This document shows positions 1 through 8,713 of a DNA stretch of 64,000 nt, one piece after another. The stretch is from Bin87 sp026710825 (GTDB lineage: Bacteria; Chloroflexota; Dehalococcoidia; Lucifugimonadales; UBA3495). Under the pieces are notes generated by a model. The model had not been told where the DNA came from, made no database searches, and saw only the letters and a list, made by a program, of their open reading frames with translations. Both the position numbers and the translations under genes were made by a program. The stretch is taken from positions 3,286,001 to 3,350,000 of the forward strand of contig OZ247427.1 in assembly GCA_965232815.1 (NCBI GenBank), read 5' to 3'. Within the stretch, counting starts at the first letter, position 1. Each line of letters starts with the position of its first letter.

Positions 1-567
1 TGCGGCACGTTGCTCCTGTTGTTGGCGATATACATCACGTACCAAGTGATCGTTCGCAAATTGGGTGGGCCGGTGTTGGGGAATCAGGAATTGGTGGGTG
101 GATATGTCCTGGCGTTTGCTGGGACGTGGGCGTTCTCGTATTCGTTGCGCACCGGTTCCCACGTGCGTATCGACGTACTCTTACCACTGTTTTCCCGTAT
201 CCATCCCTATCTGCGGTCCCTTGCGGACTGGCTGGCATTGGCGTCCGTTGGGTTTTTTGGATTGATCACGGCGATCAAAACGTGGGAAGAGGTGGCCGAG
301 TCGCGGTGTATTCGAACCAACTCGGAGGGCCAATGCGAGCCGGCATTGGCTAATACATATCTGATTGGTAATTTCCTGCCGGAACTCTGGATGTTCCAAC
401 TGATAGTCGCGATCGGATTCACCATGCTTGCGTTCACGTCGTTTGAATGGATGCTCAGCATGATACTGCGCGGCCTGCTGGAGATCTGGCACAAAAACTC
501 CGGTGGCGACGTGGCCGAGCTCGCGCCCGACGTTGAGATGATCGGGGAGGCGGCTTCGGGCGTGTAG
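1..567 (+). CDS. TRAP transporter small permease (DctQ type), 5' end outside window
   Basis: Small membrane subunit of a tripartite ATP-independent periplasmic transporter, which with the large permease and a periplasmic binding protein imports organic acids or similar solutes using an ion gradient. The reading frame is open from base 1, so the true start lies upstream. The 189 visible codons encode four hydrophobic stretches, as in DctQ, with a polar loop around residues 95-115 that contains two cysteines. The large permease gene follows after about 80 bp with its own ribosome binding site. The binding-protein gene is not in the window. Family assignment rests on hydropathy, length and the neighbour; the substrate cannot be read from the sequence. 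Confidence 0.85.
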   Translation, partial: CGTLLLLLAIYITYQVIVRKLGGPVLGNQELVGGYVLAFAGTWAFSYSLRTGSHVRIDVLLPLFSRIHPYLRSLADWLALASVGFFGLITAIKTWEEVAESRCIRTNSEGQCEPALANTYLIGNFLPELWMFQLIVAIGFTMLAFTSFEWMLSMILRGLLEIWHKNSGGDVAELAPDVEMIGEAASGV

Positions 568-649
568 AGCCCCCACTCACCTAACACAATAGCCTCAACG
601 CTAACGACCCTTAGTTTTACCGACGGCAACCGCCCGGAGGACTGCACAT

Positions 650-2527
650 ATGGCAATCATCACCGCGTTCAGCATGATGGGGGTTTTCTTCCTAATCGGT
701 CTGTACGTCGCCGGCGCCCTGGGTGTGCTTTCGCTGGTGATGATGCAAGCGTTCTCCGATGCTCCGCTTTGGAACATCCTGGGGAACAAGGCCTGGGAGA
801 GCAACACCAACTTCATCCTGGTCGCGGTGCCGCTGTTCCTGTTGATGGGCGAGTTGATGCTCCGTTCGGGAATGGGCGAGCGCATGTACGGAGCGCTGTC
901 GCGCTGGCTGGTGTTCCTGCCAGGCGGATTGCTGCACACCAATATCGCTTCATGCGCAGTGTTTGCGGCGTGCTCGGGCTCCAGCGTCGCCACATCCGCC
1001 ACCATCAGCCGGGTGTCCTTGCCGTCATTCCGGCAGCGGGGTTACAGCGAACGACTGGTGATTGGATCACTGGCTGCCGGAGGCACCCTGGGCATCCTGA
1101 TCCCGCCCAGCATCGGGTTGATCATTTTCGGAGTGCTGGTTGAGGAGTCAATAGGCCGGCTGTACATGGGCGGCTTCATACCCGGGTTCCTGTTGGCGTT
1201 CACGATGATGTTGATGATGATCGTGACCTCCGTGATCATCCCTCGAACGGCCCCGATGGACGAGGGAGTGCGCAGGCTCTACCGGGCCTGGTTCAATGGA
1301 CTTGGCATCCGCCGATACACCGCAGAACAGTTGGCTGTCCTGCGGCAAGAGCAAGCGACAGAGGCAGGGATCGCGGACCCATTCGAACGCAGCGCGTACC
1401 GCAGGGGCAGGTCCACTTTGTCGTACGCGGAATCCATATCCGAATGGGGCAGGATGTTGTTCGAGGCCCTGATCGGGATGATGTCCATCGTTCCGGTCCT
1501 GGCGATTATTATGATGGTGCTGGGCTCCATATACACCGGATGGGCCACCCCGACTGAGGCTGCCGCGTTGGGCGTGTTTGGGGCACTGATAGTGGCGGTG
1601 GCCAACGAGCTATACCGCAAGATCAGCAATAACAAAGCAGCGGTTATCGTGGTGGGGATTTTCCTGTTCCCGGTGGTTGTATTCGCTCTCGACGATTACG
1701 TCCAACAACAACGTGGCCGACTGCGAGGATTTGCGTCCACCCTGGTTTTTCTAGGTTTCATATTCTTCCCCGCCTGGTATCTCGCGGTGTACATCATTGG
1801 CAGTCAGGGTCAACTGCCCCAGGCGACTTACGCAACCTGGAACGACGCCCGCCGCGCCGTGCAGGGAATGCTGTTGGATGCCATCATTTCCACTGTTCGC
1901 ACATCGTCGATGATCATGTTGATCGTGATGGCAGCGTTCACATTGAGTTTTGCTTTTGCGCGGCTGGGGATTTCCCAGGATATCTCGGAGTGGATCACCG
2001 GTTTGAATCTCAACGCTTTGCAGTTCGTGATCATCCTGGTTTTCTTCTATCTCCTCCTGGGAACCTTTATGGAAAGCTTCGCGATGCTGGTAACGACCAT
2101 TCCAATTCTCGCGCCGACTCTTGAGGCTGTGGGAGTGGACCTGGTCTGGTTCGGCATAATCATGGTGATCCTGGTGGAGGCAGCGTTGATCAGCCCCCCG
2201 GAGGGTATCAACCTGTACATTCTGCACGGCGTCCGCCAAGACGTTGACCAACAGATGGCGGAGCAAACGGCCGCAGCACAAGCGGCGTTAAAAGAAAGTA
2301 CGATTACAGACGTGTATATAGGAGTATTGCCCTTCATGGGCTGCATGGCCCTCGTGATCGCACTATTGTTCGTTTTCCCTGATATCGCGCTTTGGGCACC
2401 GTGTATCATCTACGATGATCCAAGCAGAGATTACCTGCAATCGATCAATATTGAACGAGACGCGGCCGGTTTCTGGGAGAGCGTGAAGTATTGTTCATCG
2501 GAGTTCAGACCACGGGCATACCAATAA
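650..2527 (+). CDS. TRAP transporter large permease (DctM type), enlarged
   Basis: Large membrane subunit of a TRAP transporter, the channel that carries the solute across the inner membrane. The ATG is preceded by GGAGG at 636-640. The N-terminal 200 residues show the DctM pattern, including a Gly/Ser-rich segment (CSGSSVATSAT) and a GILIPPS motif, and the C-terminal half has the matching repeat ending near PPEGINLY. At 625 residues it is much longer than the usual 420-450. The extra length lies in a hydrophilic insert at about 200-265, an added segment with two or more membrane spans at about 325-400, and a C-terminal tail of some 90 residues with one more span. It forms an operon with the DctQ gene before it and is followed by a strong terminator. 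Confidence 0.9.
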   Translation: MAIITAFSMMGVFFLIGLYVAGALGVLSLVMMQAFSDAPLWNILGNKAWESNTNFILVAVPLFLLMGELMLRSGMGERMYGALSRWLVFLPGGLLHTNIASCAVFAACSGSSVATSATISRVSLPSFRQRGYSERLVIGSLAAGGTLGILIPPSIGLIIFGVLVEESIGRLYMGGFIPGFLLAFTMMLMMIVTSVIIPRTAPMDEGVRRLYRAWFNGLGIRRYTAEQLAVLRQEQATEAGIADPFERSAYRRGRSTLSYAESISEWGRMLFEALIGMMSIVPVLAIIMMVLGSIYTGWATPTEAAALGVFGALIVAVANELYRKISNNKAAVIVVGIFLFPVVVFALDDYVQQQRGRLRGFASTLVFLGFIFFPAWYLAVYIIGSQGQLPQATYATWNDARRAVQGMLLDAIISTVRTSSMIMLIVMAAFTLSFAFARLGISQDISEWITGLNLNALQFVIILVFFYLLLGTFMESFAMLVTTIPILAPTLEAVGVDLVWFGIIMVILVEAALISPPEGINLYILHGVRQDVDQQMAEQTAAAQAALKESTITDVYIGVLPFMGCMALVIALLFVFPDIALWAPCIIYDDPSRDYLQSINIERDAAGFWESVKYCSSEFRPRAYQ

Positions 2528-2562
2528 AGGCACGTGGGATGCGAAAGATTCGCACCATGCAA

Positions 2563-2598
2563 CGCCACCGCCCCAAGCAGGGGCGGTGGCGCGTTTGT
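2563..2598 (+). terminator. Rho-independent terminator after dctM
   Basis: A perfect 12-bp stem, CGCCACCGCCCC at 2563-2574 pairing with 2580-2591, with a five-base loop AAGCA and a short T-containing tail. It lies 36 bp after the dctM stop and closes the TRAP operon. Confidence 0.8.
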
Positions 2599-2636
2599 TG
2601 ACCAGCCGATGGGCCGGCGGTAGGATGGCGGCTACC

Positions 2637-3365
2637 ATGTACGCTCTGATTCTAGCCGGGGGCAAGGGGGAACGCTTGCGTCCACTCACGGACGCGATAC
2701 CGAAACCCATGGTGGCGGTGGATGCGCAGCCAATACTGGCGCACCAAGTAGCCTGGTTGCGTACGGCCGGAGTGACCGACGTGGTGTTCCTGGTCGGGTA
2801 TCTGGGACATATGGTTGAGGGACATTTCGGTGACGGGGCTGACTTTGGGGTTCGCGCGCATTACTGCTACGAAGAAACGCCGCTGGGAAGAGGCGGCGCG
2901 ATGAGGAAAGGACTTGGAGTGATACCGGACAGTGACTCACCAGTGATCGCGACCAATGGCGACGTGATAACCCGGGCCAACATTCGTGATTTAGTGGATG
3001 ATTTCCACATCCGGACGGCTCAAAATCGCTCGCATCTGGCGACCATTCTGACGGTGCCGATGGTCAGTCCCTACGGAATCGTAGACACGGACGCCGACGG
3101 CAAGGTGCGCAGTTTCAGCGAGAAAGCCACACTCCCCTACCTGATCAATGGCGGGGTGTATGTGCTGAATCCGGCGATCGAAGCATTGTTGCCTGAGTTC
3201 GGGGACCACGAGACGACGACGTTTCCAGAACTCGCTGCGTCCGGGCGTATGTCTGCGGTGCAGACGGATAAATTCTGGCGGAGCGTGGACTCATTCAAAG
3301 ATCTGCAAGAGGTAGAGATGTATCTGGCCGGGGAGTCCGAAACAATCGGACGGGAAAAATCTTGA
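2637..3365 (+). CDS. Sugar-1-phosphate nucleotidyltransferase
   Basis: Transfers a nucleotidyl group to a sugar 1-phosphate to make an NDP-sugar, in the cytoplasm. The protein opens with the family signature LILAGGKGERLRPLTDAIPK, which carries the nucleotide-binding glycine loop and the PKPM lysine. ATNGDV further on is the metal-binding Asp region, and a NGGVYV segment is typical of RmlA/GlmU/GDP-mannose pyrophosphorylase-like enzymes. Length is 242 residues, the catalytic domain alone, with no left-handed beta-helix acyltransferase domain. I chose ATG 2637 because the family motif starts there; ATG 2625 is an equally possible start. The stop overlaps the next gene's start by four bases (TTGA), so the two are probably co-translated. 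The sugar and nucleotide are not determinable from the sequence. Confidence 0.85.
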   Translation: MYALILAGGKGERLRPLTDAIPKPMVAVDAQPILAHQVAWLRTAGVTDVVFLVGYLGHMVEGHFGDGADFGVRAHYCYEETPLGRGGAMRKGLGVIPDSDSPVIATNGDVITRANIRDLVDDFHIRTAQNRSHLATILTVPMVSPYGIVDTDADGKVRSFSEKATLPYLINGGVYVLNPAIEALLPEFGDHETTTFPELAASGRMSAVQTDKFWRSVDSFKDLQEVEMYLAGESETIGREKS

Positions 3366-4315
3366 TCACCGCTTCTCAAACGCAGCATATTGCCGACACG
3401 GCGTCTGCCATACGAAACAACATCCAGAGGGCCATAGTTGGCAAGGATGGAGTCATTGAATTCACGCTGGCTGCGCTGTTCAGCGGGGGCCACATACTGG
3501 TTGAGGATGTGCCGGGCATCGGGAAAACTACCCTGGCCAGGTCGTTGGCGTATTCGCTGGATTGCGAATTCCGGCGCATACAGTTCACCCCTGATCTCAT
3601 GCCTTCAGATATCACCGGGATCAACTACTACAACCAGCAAAGCGGGAGGTTCGAATTTCGGCCGGGCCCGGTAATCTCGCAAGTGGTGCTGGCTGACGAG
3701 ATCAACAGAGCCACACCCAGGACCCAATCAGCGCTGCTGGAGGCCATGGCAGAGCGCCAGGTCACTGTCGACCAGGACACGGTCCTACTGCCAGCGCCGT
3801 TCATGGTACTGGCGACGCAGAACCCGATCGAGTTGGAAGGCACGTTCCCGCTACCAGAGGCGCAGATCGACCGCTTCGCGTTGCGGCTAACACTTGGCTA
3901 CCCCTCGGAGGACGACGAGGAGACAATGGTGGAGCGGTTCGAGGACGCTGACCCGTTGGGTTCACTAAAGCCAGTGGCTTCTGCGGAGGAGGTGCTCAGA
4001 ATCCAGGCGATGGTGCGGAAGGTGTACATCAGCCCAGTGCTACGCACATACTTGGTCCAGTTGGTACGAGCAACGCGCGAGCACCCGGACGTGGAACTCG
4101 GCGCGAGTCCCAGGGCAACGTTGAGTTTGTACCGGGGCGCACAGGCGCTGGCGGCCGTGAGGGGGCAAGCGTACGTAACGCCGGACGACATCAAAGCATT
4201 GGCGTGCCCGGCGCTCGCACATCGCATCATACTCAAAAGCATGGCGCGCTTGCGCGAGCGTACGCAGGAGTCAGTCATCGAAGACCTGCTGGAGCAGCAA
4301 CCAGTGCCGATATGA
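3362..4315 (+). CDS. MoxR-family AAA+ ATPase
   Basis: MoxR ATPases act as chaperone-like remodelling factors, usually together with a DUF58 protein. This 317-residue protein has the Walker A motif GIGKTT at about residues 52-57, Walker B VVLADE at about 108-113, sensor 1 in VLATQNPIE, and the C-terminal AAA lid with a SPRAT motif, all typical of MoxR. The start is TTG at 3362, overlapping the stop of the nucleotidyltransferase gene. No DUF58, von Willebrand or transglutaminase gene follows; a terminator begins 38 bp after the stop. The partner is therefore either absent, lost or encoded elsewhere. Confidence 0.9.
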   Translation: MITASQTQHIADTASAIRNNIQRAIVGKDGVIEFTLAALFSGGHILVEDVPGIGKTTLARSLAYSLDCEFRRIQFTPDLMPSDITGINYYNQQSGRFEFRPGPVISQVVLADEINRATPRTQSALLEAMAERQVTVDQDTVLLPAPFMVLATQNPIELEGTFPLPEAQIDRFALRLTLGYPSEDDEETMVERFEDADPLGSLKPVASAEEVLRIQAMVRKVYISPVLRTYLVQLVRATREHPDVELGASPRATLSLYRGAQALAAVRGQAYVTPDDIKALACPALAHRIILKSMARLRERTQESVIEDLLEQQPVPI

Positions 4316-4352
4316 CCAGATTGCTGCCAGGTAGCAAAATCTCAGCGGAATG

Positions 4353-4376
4353 GGCGAATCGATATTCGCCTTTTTT
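4353..4376 (+). terminator. Rho-independent terminator after the MoxR gene
   Basis: Stem GGCGAAT (4353-4359) pairs with ATTCGCC (4364-4370) across the loop CGAT and is followed by six T residues. The stem sequence is the same core as the inverted repeat at 10410-10439, so the element may belong to a dispersed repeat family that was co-opted as a terminator. Confidence 0.8.
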
Positions 4377-5055
4377 CGTTTGTTTTGGCGGCGCATTCTC
4401 CTTTGGGTTTGAGCACATTCGATTGTTTCGTGGTCGCCTGCCAGAGGTGATGGTGGTCGTTGTCAGCCCCACGGCCGAGGGGTTACGCATGGGTTTTTGC
4501 CCACTCAAGGTTTGGCGGACAGCGCACGGGTCGGGAGGATCCCCTGGCCCTGGCCTCTACCGGAAAAGATGGTAGAGGTAAATGCGCTGACCTCCCAGCG
4601 TGTGGGGAGACGCTGGCCCCGTTGCGACCACGCCGGCTAGAGCGACCGGGCGCTGGTCCTGGCGGAGACGGGTATGCGATTTGGAGTCTGACGGGTTGGC
4701 CGTGTACGACCGGTATCACCTCTGGGCAGGACTGGATGACCAATTTCACGTGATGAATCCATTATGGAACGGGCGTACGGAGCCGGCAATGGGGCGGTGT
4801 CACTGTCCCCGCTATTTCGGTCAGTTGCTTGGGATATCAGGCACGAGGCCAGGATGCGACGAGATGGGCGCCAGCCCGTTCGCCGTAACCGCGATCCAAT
4901 CGGATCTTGCGTGGATCCGACCAAGGTTGCGCAGGCGCGTTTCAGTCGAGCAGCTGGGTGGGTGAATTGAGGCGGCGTTGCGTAATGTGACATGGCTACG
5001 TACAATTGGGAAACTTTGTAGACCAGATGCATTTGAACAGGCACAGGAGAGTACT
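4377..5055. other. About 680 bp with no supported gene
   Basis: Open frames here are short, overlapping and without recognisable domains. Two local hairpins stand out. One pairs CCTCTACC at about 4555 with GGTAGAGG about 17 bases on. The other pairs CCAGCGT with ACGCTGG around 4597-4618. The region could hold an unrecognised small RNA or the decayed remains of the gene that normally follows moxR. I could not match it to 6S RNA, tmRNA, RNase P RNA or any riboswitch. Confidence 0.5.
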
Positions 5056-5286
5056 TTGACCACCACAGAGCAGACCGAGATCCTCCTCTATACCCACCCG
5101 GATTGTCCATTTTCCGCACAAGCAAAGATGCATTATCGGCGGCAAAGGGTGTCGTATACAGAGATCGACGTTTCCAAACAGCCGGACCAAATTCCAACGT
5201 TGCTGGAGTTGTCGGGCGGGGAACGCATCACACCCATAATTGTAGAAAACGGCGTGGTGACCATCGGGTTTCAGGGAGGTTTTTGA
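5056..5286 (+). CDS. Glutaredoxin-like protein with CPFS motif (Uxx-star-like family, cysteine form)
   Basis: A 76-residue thioredoxin-fold protein likely to act in thiol-disulfide exchange in the cytoplasm. The motif HPDCPFS at residues 14-20 is the glutaredoxin active site with a single cysteine, and TPIIVENGVVTIGFQGG near the end contains the cis-proline segment. I chose TTG 5056 because an AGGAGAG ribosome binding site ends four bases before it and because the fold begins at once; a longer frame from 4978 adds residues with no family resemblance. The overall pattern (short, SGGxR before the cis-Pro, GFxGG at the end) resembles from memory the glutaredoxin-like Uxx-star proteins, many of which have selenocysteine where this one has Cys17. 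That subfamily assignment is moderate confidence only. Confidence 0.75.
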   Translation: MTTTEQTEILLYTHPDCPFSAQAKMHYRRQRVSYTEIDVSKQPDQIPTLLELSGGERITPIIVENGVVTIGFQGGF

Positions 5287-5559
5287 GACTTTTAGAGACG
5301 GGGGCCGTGGGCCCTCCAATCAATGGAAACCCGTCGTTCGCAAGCGCGGACAACCAAAGGCAGGATCGCCGTAGGATCATGCAGTGCGAGGGATCCCAGG
5401 TTGAATCAATTGCCCGTGGAGGATGTCAATAGTCCGACATCCCATTGAAGAGCAGATGTTTGATGAATTTGGAACCCCATAGTAAAGCCGCAATCCTCCA
5501 GGTCCGAAAAGGCACGAAAAGAGATTCAAAAATAATCCCGAATATTTGACCGAAAACGG

Positions 5560-5588
5560 TTGCATTATCGGAACGCCCGTGCTAGGCT
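5560..5588 (+). promoter_or_regulatory. Probable recA promoter
   Basis: TTGCAT at 5560-5565 and TAGGCT at 5583-5588 are separated by exactly 17 bases and lie about 40 bases before the recA start. The match to the sigma-70 consensus is moderate. The rest of 5287-5559 has no supported gene; it contains a small hairpin GGATGTC/GACATCC near 5423-5444. I saw no convincing LexA box. Confidence 0.45.
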
Positions 5589-5625
5589 TGTTTCAACAGA
5601 AATGCATTCGCGTGTGAGGTTTGGA

Positions 5626-6741
5626 ATGGCGATCAATCCGGAAACCCTGAATCTGAACAAGGACAAGTTGGCGGCCCTGGAAATTGCGCTCGGCCGGATC
5701 GAGAAAGACCATGGCAAAGGCGCGGTGATGCGGGGGGATGATCAGGTAGCGCATCTGATTACCAACGCCATATCGACGGGTTCCCTGTCTCTGGATCTAG
5801 CGCTGGGCGTGGGAGGGTTGCCACGAGGCAGGGTCACGGAGATCTACGGCGGCGAATCGGCCGGAAAATCTACCCTAGCCATCCACATCATGACCGAAAC
5901 GCAGCGACAGGGCGGGTTGGCGGCGTACATCGATGCCGAGCACGCGCTAGACCCCCAGTATGCAGCAAACTGCGGGTTGGACCTGGATCATCTGCTGATC
6001 TCGCAACCTGACTCGGCCGAGCAGGCTCTCGACATTACAGAGAAGCTGGTGAGCAGCGGAGCCGTGGATTCCGTCGTGATAGACAGCGTGGCCGCGCTGG
6101 TCCCTCAAGCCGAGATCGAGGGTGACATGGGAGACGTGCACGTGGGGATGCAGGCCAGATTGATGTCCCAAGCCCTGCGTAAGTTGACCGCCACAATCAA
6201 CCGATCTCGCACCGCGGTCGTGTTCATCAACCAGATTCGAGAAAAGATCGGGGTCACATACGGAAGCCCCGAGGTTACGCCCGGCGGACGAGCGTTGAAA
6301 TTCTACAGTTCCGTCAGGATCGATTTGCGCAGGACCGAATCCCTGAAACAGGGGTCCGAGATAATCGGCAATCGGGTAAGGGCCCGGATCGTCAAAAACA
6401 AAGTGGCTGCACCGTTCCGGGTCGCAGAGTTCGACATTATGTTCAACCAGGGCATCAGCAAGATGGGTGACCTGCTGGACATCGGAGTGAACGAAGGCAT
6501 CATCAAGAAAGCCGGATCCTTCTATTCGTACGGTGAAACGCGATTGGGACAGGGTAGGGAAAACTCCAAATCATTCCTAAGCGAGCACCCGGAAATTGCT
6601 GGACCAATCGAAGCATTGATCCGTGGTGACGAGGAGCCGGAGGATCTCGCAGGGATTGAATCCGGCAACGGCTACGGAGCGGCCGAAGTGAACGGGGGAG
6701 CACCGTACATCGCCGGTACAGGCGAGGTAAGCCTGAACTAA
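5626..6741 (+). CDS. recA: Recombinase RecA
   Basis: RecA coats single-stranded DNA, drives homologous strand exchange, and triggers the SOS response by stimulating LexA cleavage. The protein has the Walker A motif GGESAGKST at residues 75-83, the YIDAEHALD segment, the VVIDSVAAL Walker B region, the L2 loop region ending in FINQIREKIGVTYG, and the GGRALKFY segment, all diagnostic of RecA. I chose ATG 5626 because GAGG lies six bases upstream and the protein then begins like other RecAs; the result is 371 residues, slightly longer than usual owing to a Gly/Glu-rich C-terminal tail. recX follows with a one-base overlap, as in many bacteria. Confidence 0.98.
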   Translation: MAINPETLNLNKDKLAALEIALGRIEKDHGKGAVMRGDDQVAHLITNAISTGSLSLDLALGVGGLPRGRVTEIYGGESAGKSTLAIHIMTETQRQGGLAAYIDAEHALDPQYAANCGLDLDHLLISQPDSAEQALDITEKLVSSGAVDSVVIDSVAALVPQAEIEGDMGDVHVGMQARLMSQALRKLTATINRSRTAVVFINQIREKIGVTYGSPEVTPGGRALKFYSSVRIDLRRTESLKQGSEIIGNRVRARIVKNKVAAPFRVAEFDIMFNQGISKMGDLLDIGVNEGIIKKAGSFYSYGETRLGQGRENSKSFLSEHPEIAGPIEALIRGDEEPEDLAGIESGNGYGAAEVNGGAPYIAGTGEVSLN

Positions 6742-7259
6742 TGGAAACATCTGACGATTACGGTCGGGCGCTACAAGTAGCCCTCCGGTATATCAGTTTC
6801 AGGCAAAGATCCATAAGTGAAGTGCGCCGACGGGTCGGGAAGGAGTTTTCCCAACCCGTCGTCGAGCAAGTGCTGGCTTCGCTAAACCGATACGGATACC
6901 TCGACGACGAAGATTTCGCAAAACAGTGGAGGGACAGCCGGAATCGCCGACGTCCACGCGGGACGATTGCGCTGCGACGGGAATTGAGGGACAAAGGGGT
7001 CGCAGACAGCATAATCGACACAACCCTTGAGGGATTGGACGAGTTTGGCAACGCGCATCGAGCAGGAGACCGACAGGCGCAACGGTGGCTGGAGCGTGGA
7101 GATATGGCCTACACGACGTTCCGGCGCAAGATGTGGGACTACCTGAGGCGGCGCGGCTTCGGGGGCAATGTAGCCAAGGACACCACGGAGCGCCTGTGGG
7201 CCGAGCACGGCCGAAGGGGTGAAACCGAGGTGGACCCTACCCAGGAAGGCATGGTCTAG
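6741..7259 (+). CDS. recX: Regulatory protein RecX
   Basis: RecX binds RecA filaments and limits their activity. The 172-residue protein has the arginine-rich three-helix repeats of the family: ALRYISFRQRSISEVRRRV in the first, GYLDDEDFAKQW and RGTIALRRELRDKGV in the second, and RRKMWDYLRRRGF in the third. The ATG shares its first base with the last base of the recA TAA, indicating translational coupling and shared transcription. The 219 bases after it, before the converging gene, hold nothing I can support. Confidence 0.93.
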   Translation: METSDDYGRALQVALRYISFRQRSISEVRRRVGKEFSQPVVEQVLASLNRYGYLDDEDFAKQWRDSRNRRRPRGTIALRRELRDKGVADSIIDTTLEGLDEFGNAHRAGDRQAQRWLERGDMAYTTFRRKMWDYLRRRGFGGNVAKDTTERLWAEHGRRGETEVDPTQEGMV

Positions 7260-7478
7260 CGGCAGAGGCAACCACCAGCCCGCGTTTCCTGGACGAGTAC
7301 GGGCATGGTCACATGGGCATGCATGGTCCAAGACCAATGAGGGTTGGATTACCCGCTGGCACCGGTGGTCGTCCCGGGCGTCATCCCAGACTTACGGCAG
7401 CCAAAAGCGTGTTACGGTTTTATGTGGCGACGATCGCGACGCCGCGGCAATGAACCGGAACCGATAGGTTTGCCGATG

Positions 7479-7985
7479 CTAGAGGTGCACTCGTGCGATG
7501 GCGATGAGGACGCCGCCCACCGTGGCCAGGATTCCCCAAAGGCTAAGCACCAGAATACCCAGCAGCAGGGATATTATCGCCGTCAGCACCACGACCCCAC
7601 CGGCGATATACATCAGGCCGCGGCTACGTTTGAGATTGACGGCACGGCTGATGATTTCGCCAGCGGCATATCCGACAGCTAACGGCATGACGATGCTGGC
7701 CAACCACGCAGTGGCGACCAACGCTAGCACAAACCATAGAACCACGCCAAGTATGAGGATAGCTGCGGCCGCGGCGGCCGCCCTGGCGTAGTTGGCAGGC
7801 CTGACGTCGAACGTGGGCAGGGGCTGAGCGCGGCCACACTCGCGGCAACGGATTCCGACAGGCACCTGGACCATGCAATCGGTACAGATCGCCCGCTGAC
7901 ATTGGCTGCAGGACAAACCTGTGGGCACGGTTGGGTGCCAATGACAGGTGGCAACCCTGGGTTGATTTTGTTGGTCAGTCATCAT
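7479..7985 (-). CDS. Membrane protein with N-terminal B-box-type zinc finger
   Basis: About 168 residues. The first 50 contain a compact cysteine/histidine array (CHWHP, CSQCQ, CTDC, CREC) like the B-box-type zinc finger found at the N-terminus of some bacterial rhomboid and other membrane proteins. The remainder has four to five hydrophobic segments. The start at 7985 overlaps the plsY stop in the arrangement ATGA, so the gene is the last member of the plsY operon. The role is unknown; the zinc finger may mediate protein contacts at the cytoplasmic face of the membrane. No rhomboid Ser/His catalytic motif is present. Confidence 0.75.
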   Translation of the reverse strand: MMTDQQNQPRVATCHWHPTVPTGLSCSQCQRAICTDCMVQVPVGIRCRECGRAQPLPTFDVRPANYARAAAAAAAILILGVVLWFVLALVATAWLASIVMPLAVGYAAGEIISRAVNLKRSRGLMYIAGGVVVLTAIISLLLGILVLSLWGILATVGGVLIAIARVHL

Positions 7986-8695
7986 AAGTCGTTGGTACGG
8001 TCGGGCGAGCGGGCAAGCCATTGCTGGCGGTCGGAGATATCTCGGTCGCGGAACAGGCGATTTATCAGAACAGTACTGCGTGGGAGATCGGTCGGCAGCG
8101 GCCCGCCGTTGGCAAACAGCCGCTTAACCAAGATTAGCATGGCACCGATGGCTGCGTAGGATGCGTAGGTTTGCGGCACGCCGACCAGCAACCAACTTGA
8201 TGGCCAGGCCAAGCAAACCAAAGGCAAGAGGCACATTACCACGAGGAGGGATTCAGCGGAACGTCGAGACGCGACCCAAGCGCACAAATAAGTGACCAAG
8301 GCCGCCAAGAACAGCGAAGGAGAGATTCCCACCAAGCCTCCGGCCCACACCCCTACGCTGCGTCCCCCGGCGAACTTTAAGAATGGAGACCAACCATTAC
8401 CCAGTAGTGTGAAAACCGGGGTCATGACGAGGAGCCAAACGTGTTCCCCCAAACCGAGGGCAAATTGACCGACCAATATCGGCGCTGACCCACGGGTGAG
8501 GTCCACTGCCACGACCAGCGGCAACCACCGGCGACCCAATTGGCTGGCCAGATTGCTGCCACCCACGTTGCCGCTTCCGTGGCGCCTGAGATCGACACCA
8601 CCGAGTAGACGGCCCAGCAGATAGGAGACGGGAATGGCTCCGATGAGGTACGCGCAGGCCCAAAGGCCAACTACGATGAGAATGGTCTGGCCCAT
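7982..8695 (-). CDS. plsY: Acyl-phosphate:glycerol-3-phosphate acyltransferase PlsY
   Basis: PlsY is an integral membrane enzyme that transfers the acyl group from acyl-phosphate to glycerol 3-phosphate, the first committed step in phospholipid synthesis. The protein shows the first conserved motif, SYLLGRLLGGVDLRRHGSGN, followed by N-rich GGSN, the D-x-T-R-G motif, and a GGRSVG segment equivalent to the phosphate-binding GGKG motif. Several membrane spans are evident. At 237 residues it is slightly longer than the usual 200, the excess being a hydrophilic C-terminal tail. It lies just downstream of a PHP phosphoesterase gene on the same strand. Confidence 0.92.
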   Translation of the reverse strand: MGQTILIVVGLWACAYLIGAIPVSYLLGRLLGGVDLRRHGSGNVGGSNLASQLGRRWLPLVVAVDLTRGSAPILVGQFALGLGEHVWLLVMTPVFTLLGNGWSPFLKFAGGRSVGVWAGGLVGISPSLFLAALVTYLCAWVASRRSAESLLVVMCLLPLVCLAWPSSWLLVGVPQTYASYAAIGAMLILVKRLFANGGPLPTDLPRSTVLINRLFRDRDISDRQQWLARSPDRTNDL

Positions 8696-8713
8696 TACAA
8701 CAGGTCAGTCAAG

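Noticed and set aside
4312..4575. An 88-codon frame whose ATG overlaps the MoxR stop
   Set aside because: The Rho-independent terminator at 4353-4376 lies inside it, and the sequence has no family resemblance.
4555..4720. Possible 6S RNA, tmRNA or RNase P RNA after the MoxR gene
   Set aside because: Small hairpins are present, but none of the conserved core sequences of those RNAs could be found.
7344..7682. A plus-strand open frame after recX
   Set aside because: It runs into the antisense of the zinc-finger membrane protein gene and has no ribosome binding site or recognisable domain.
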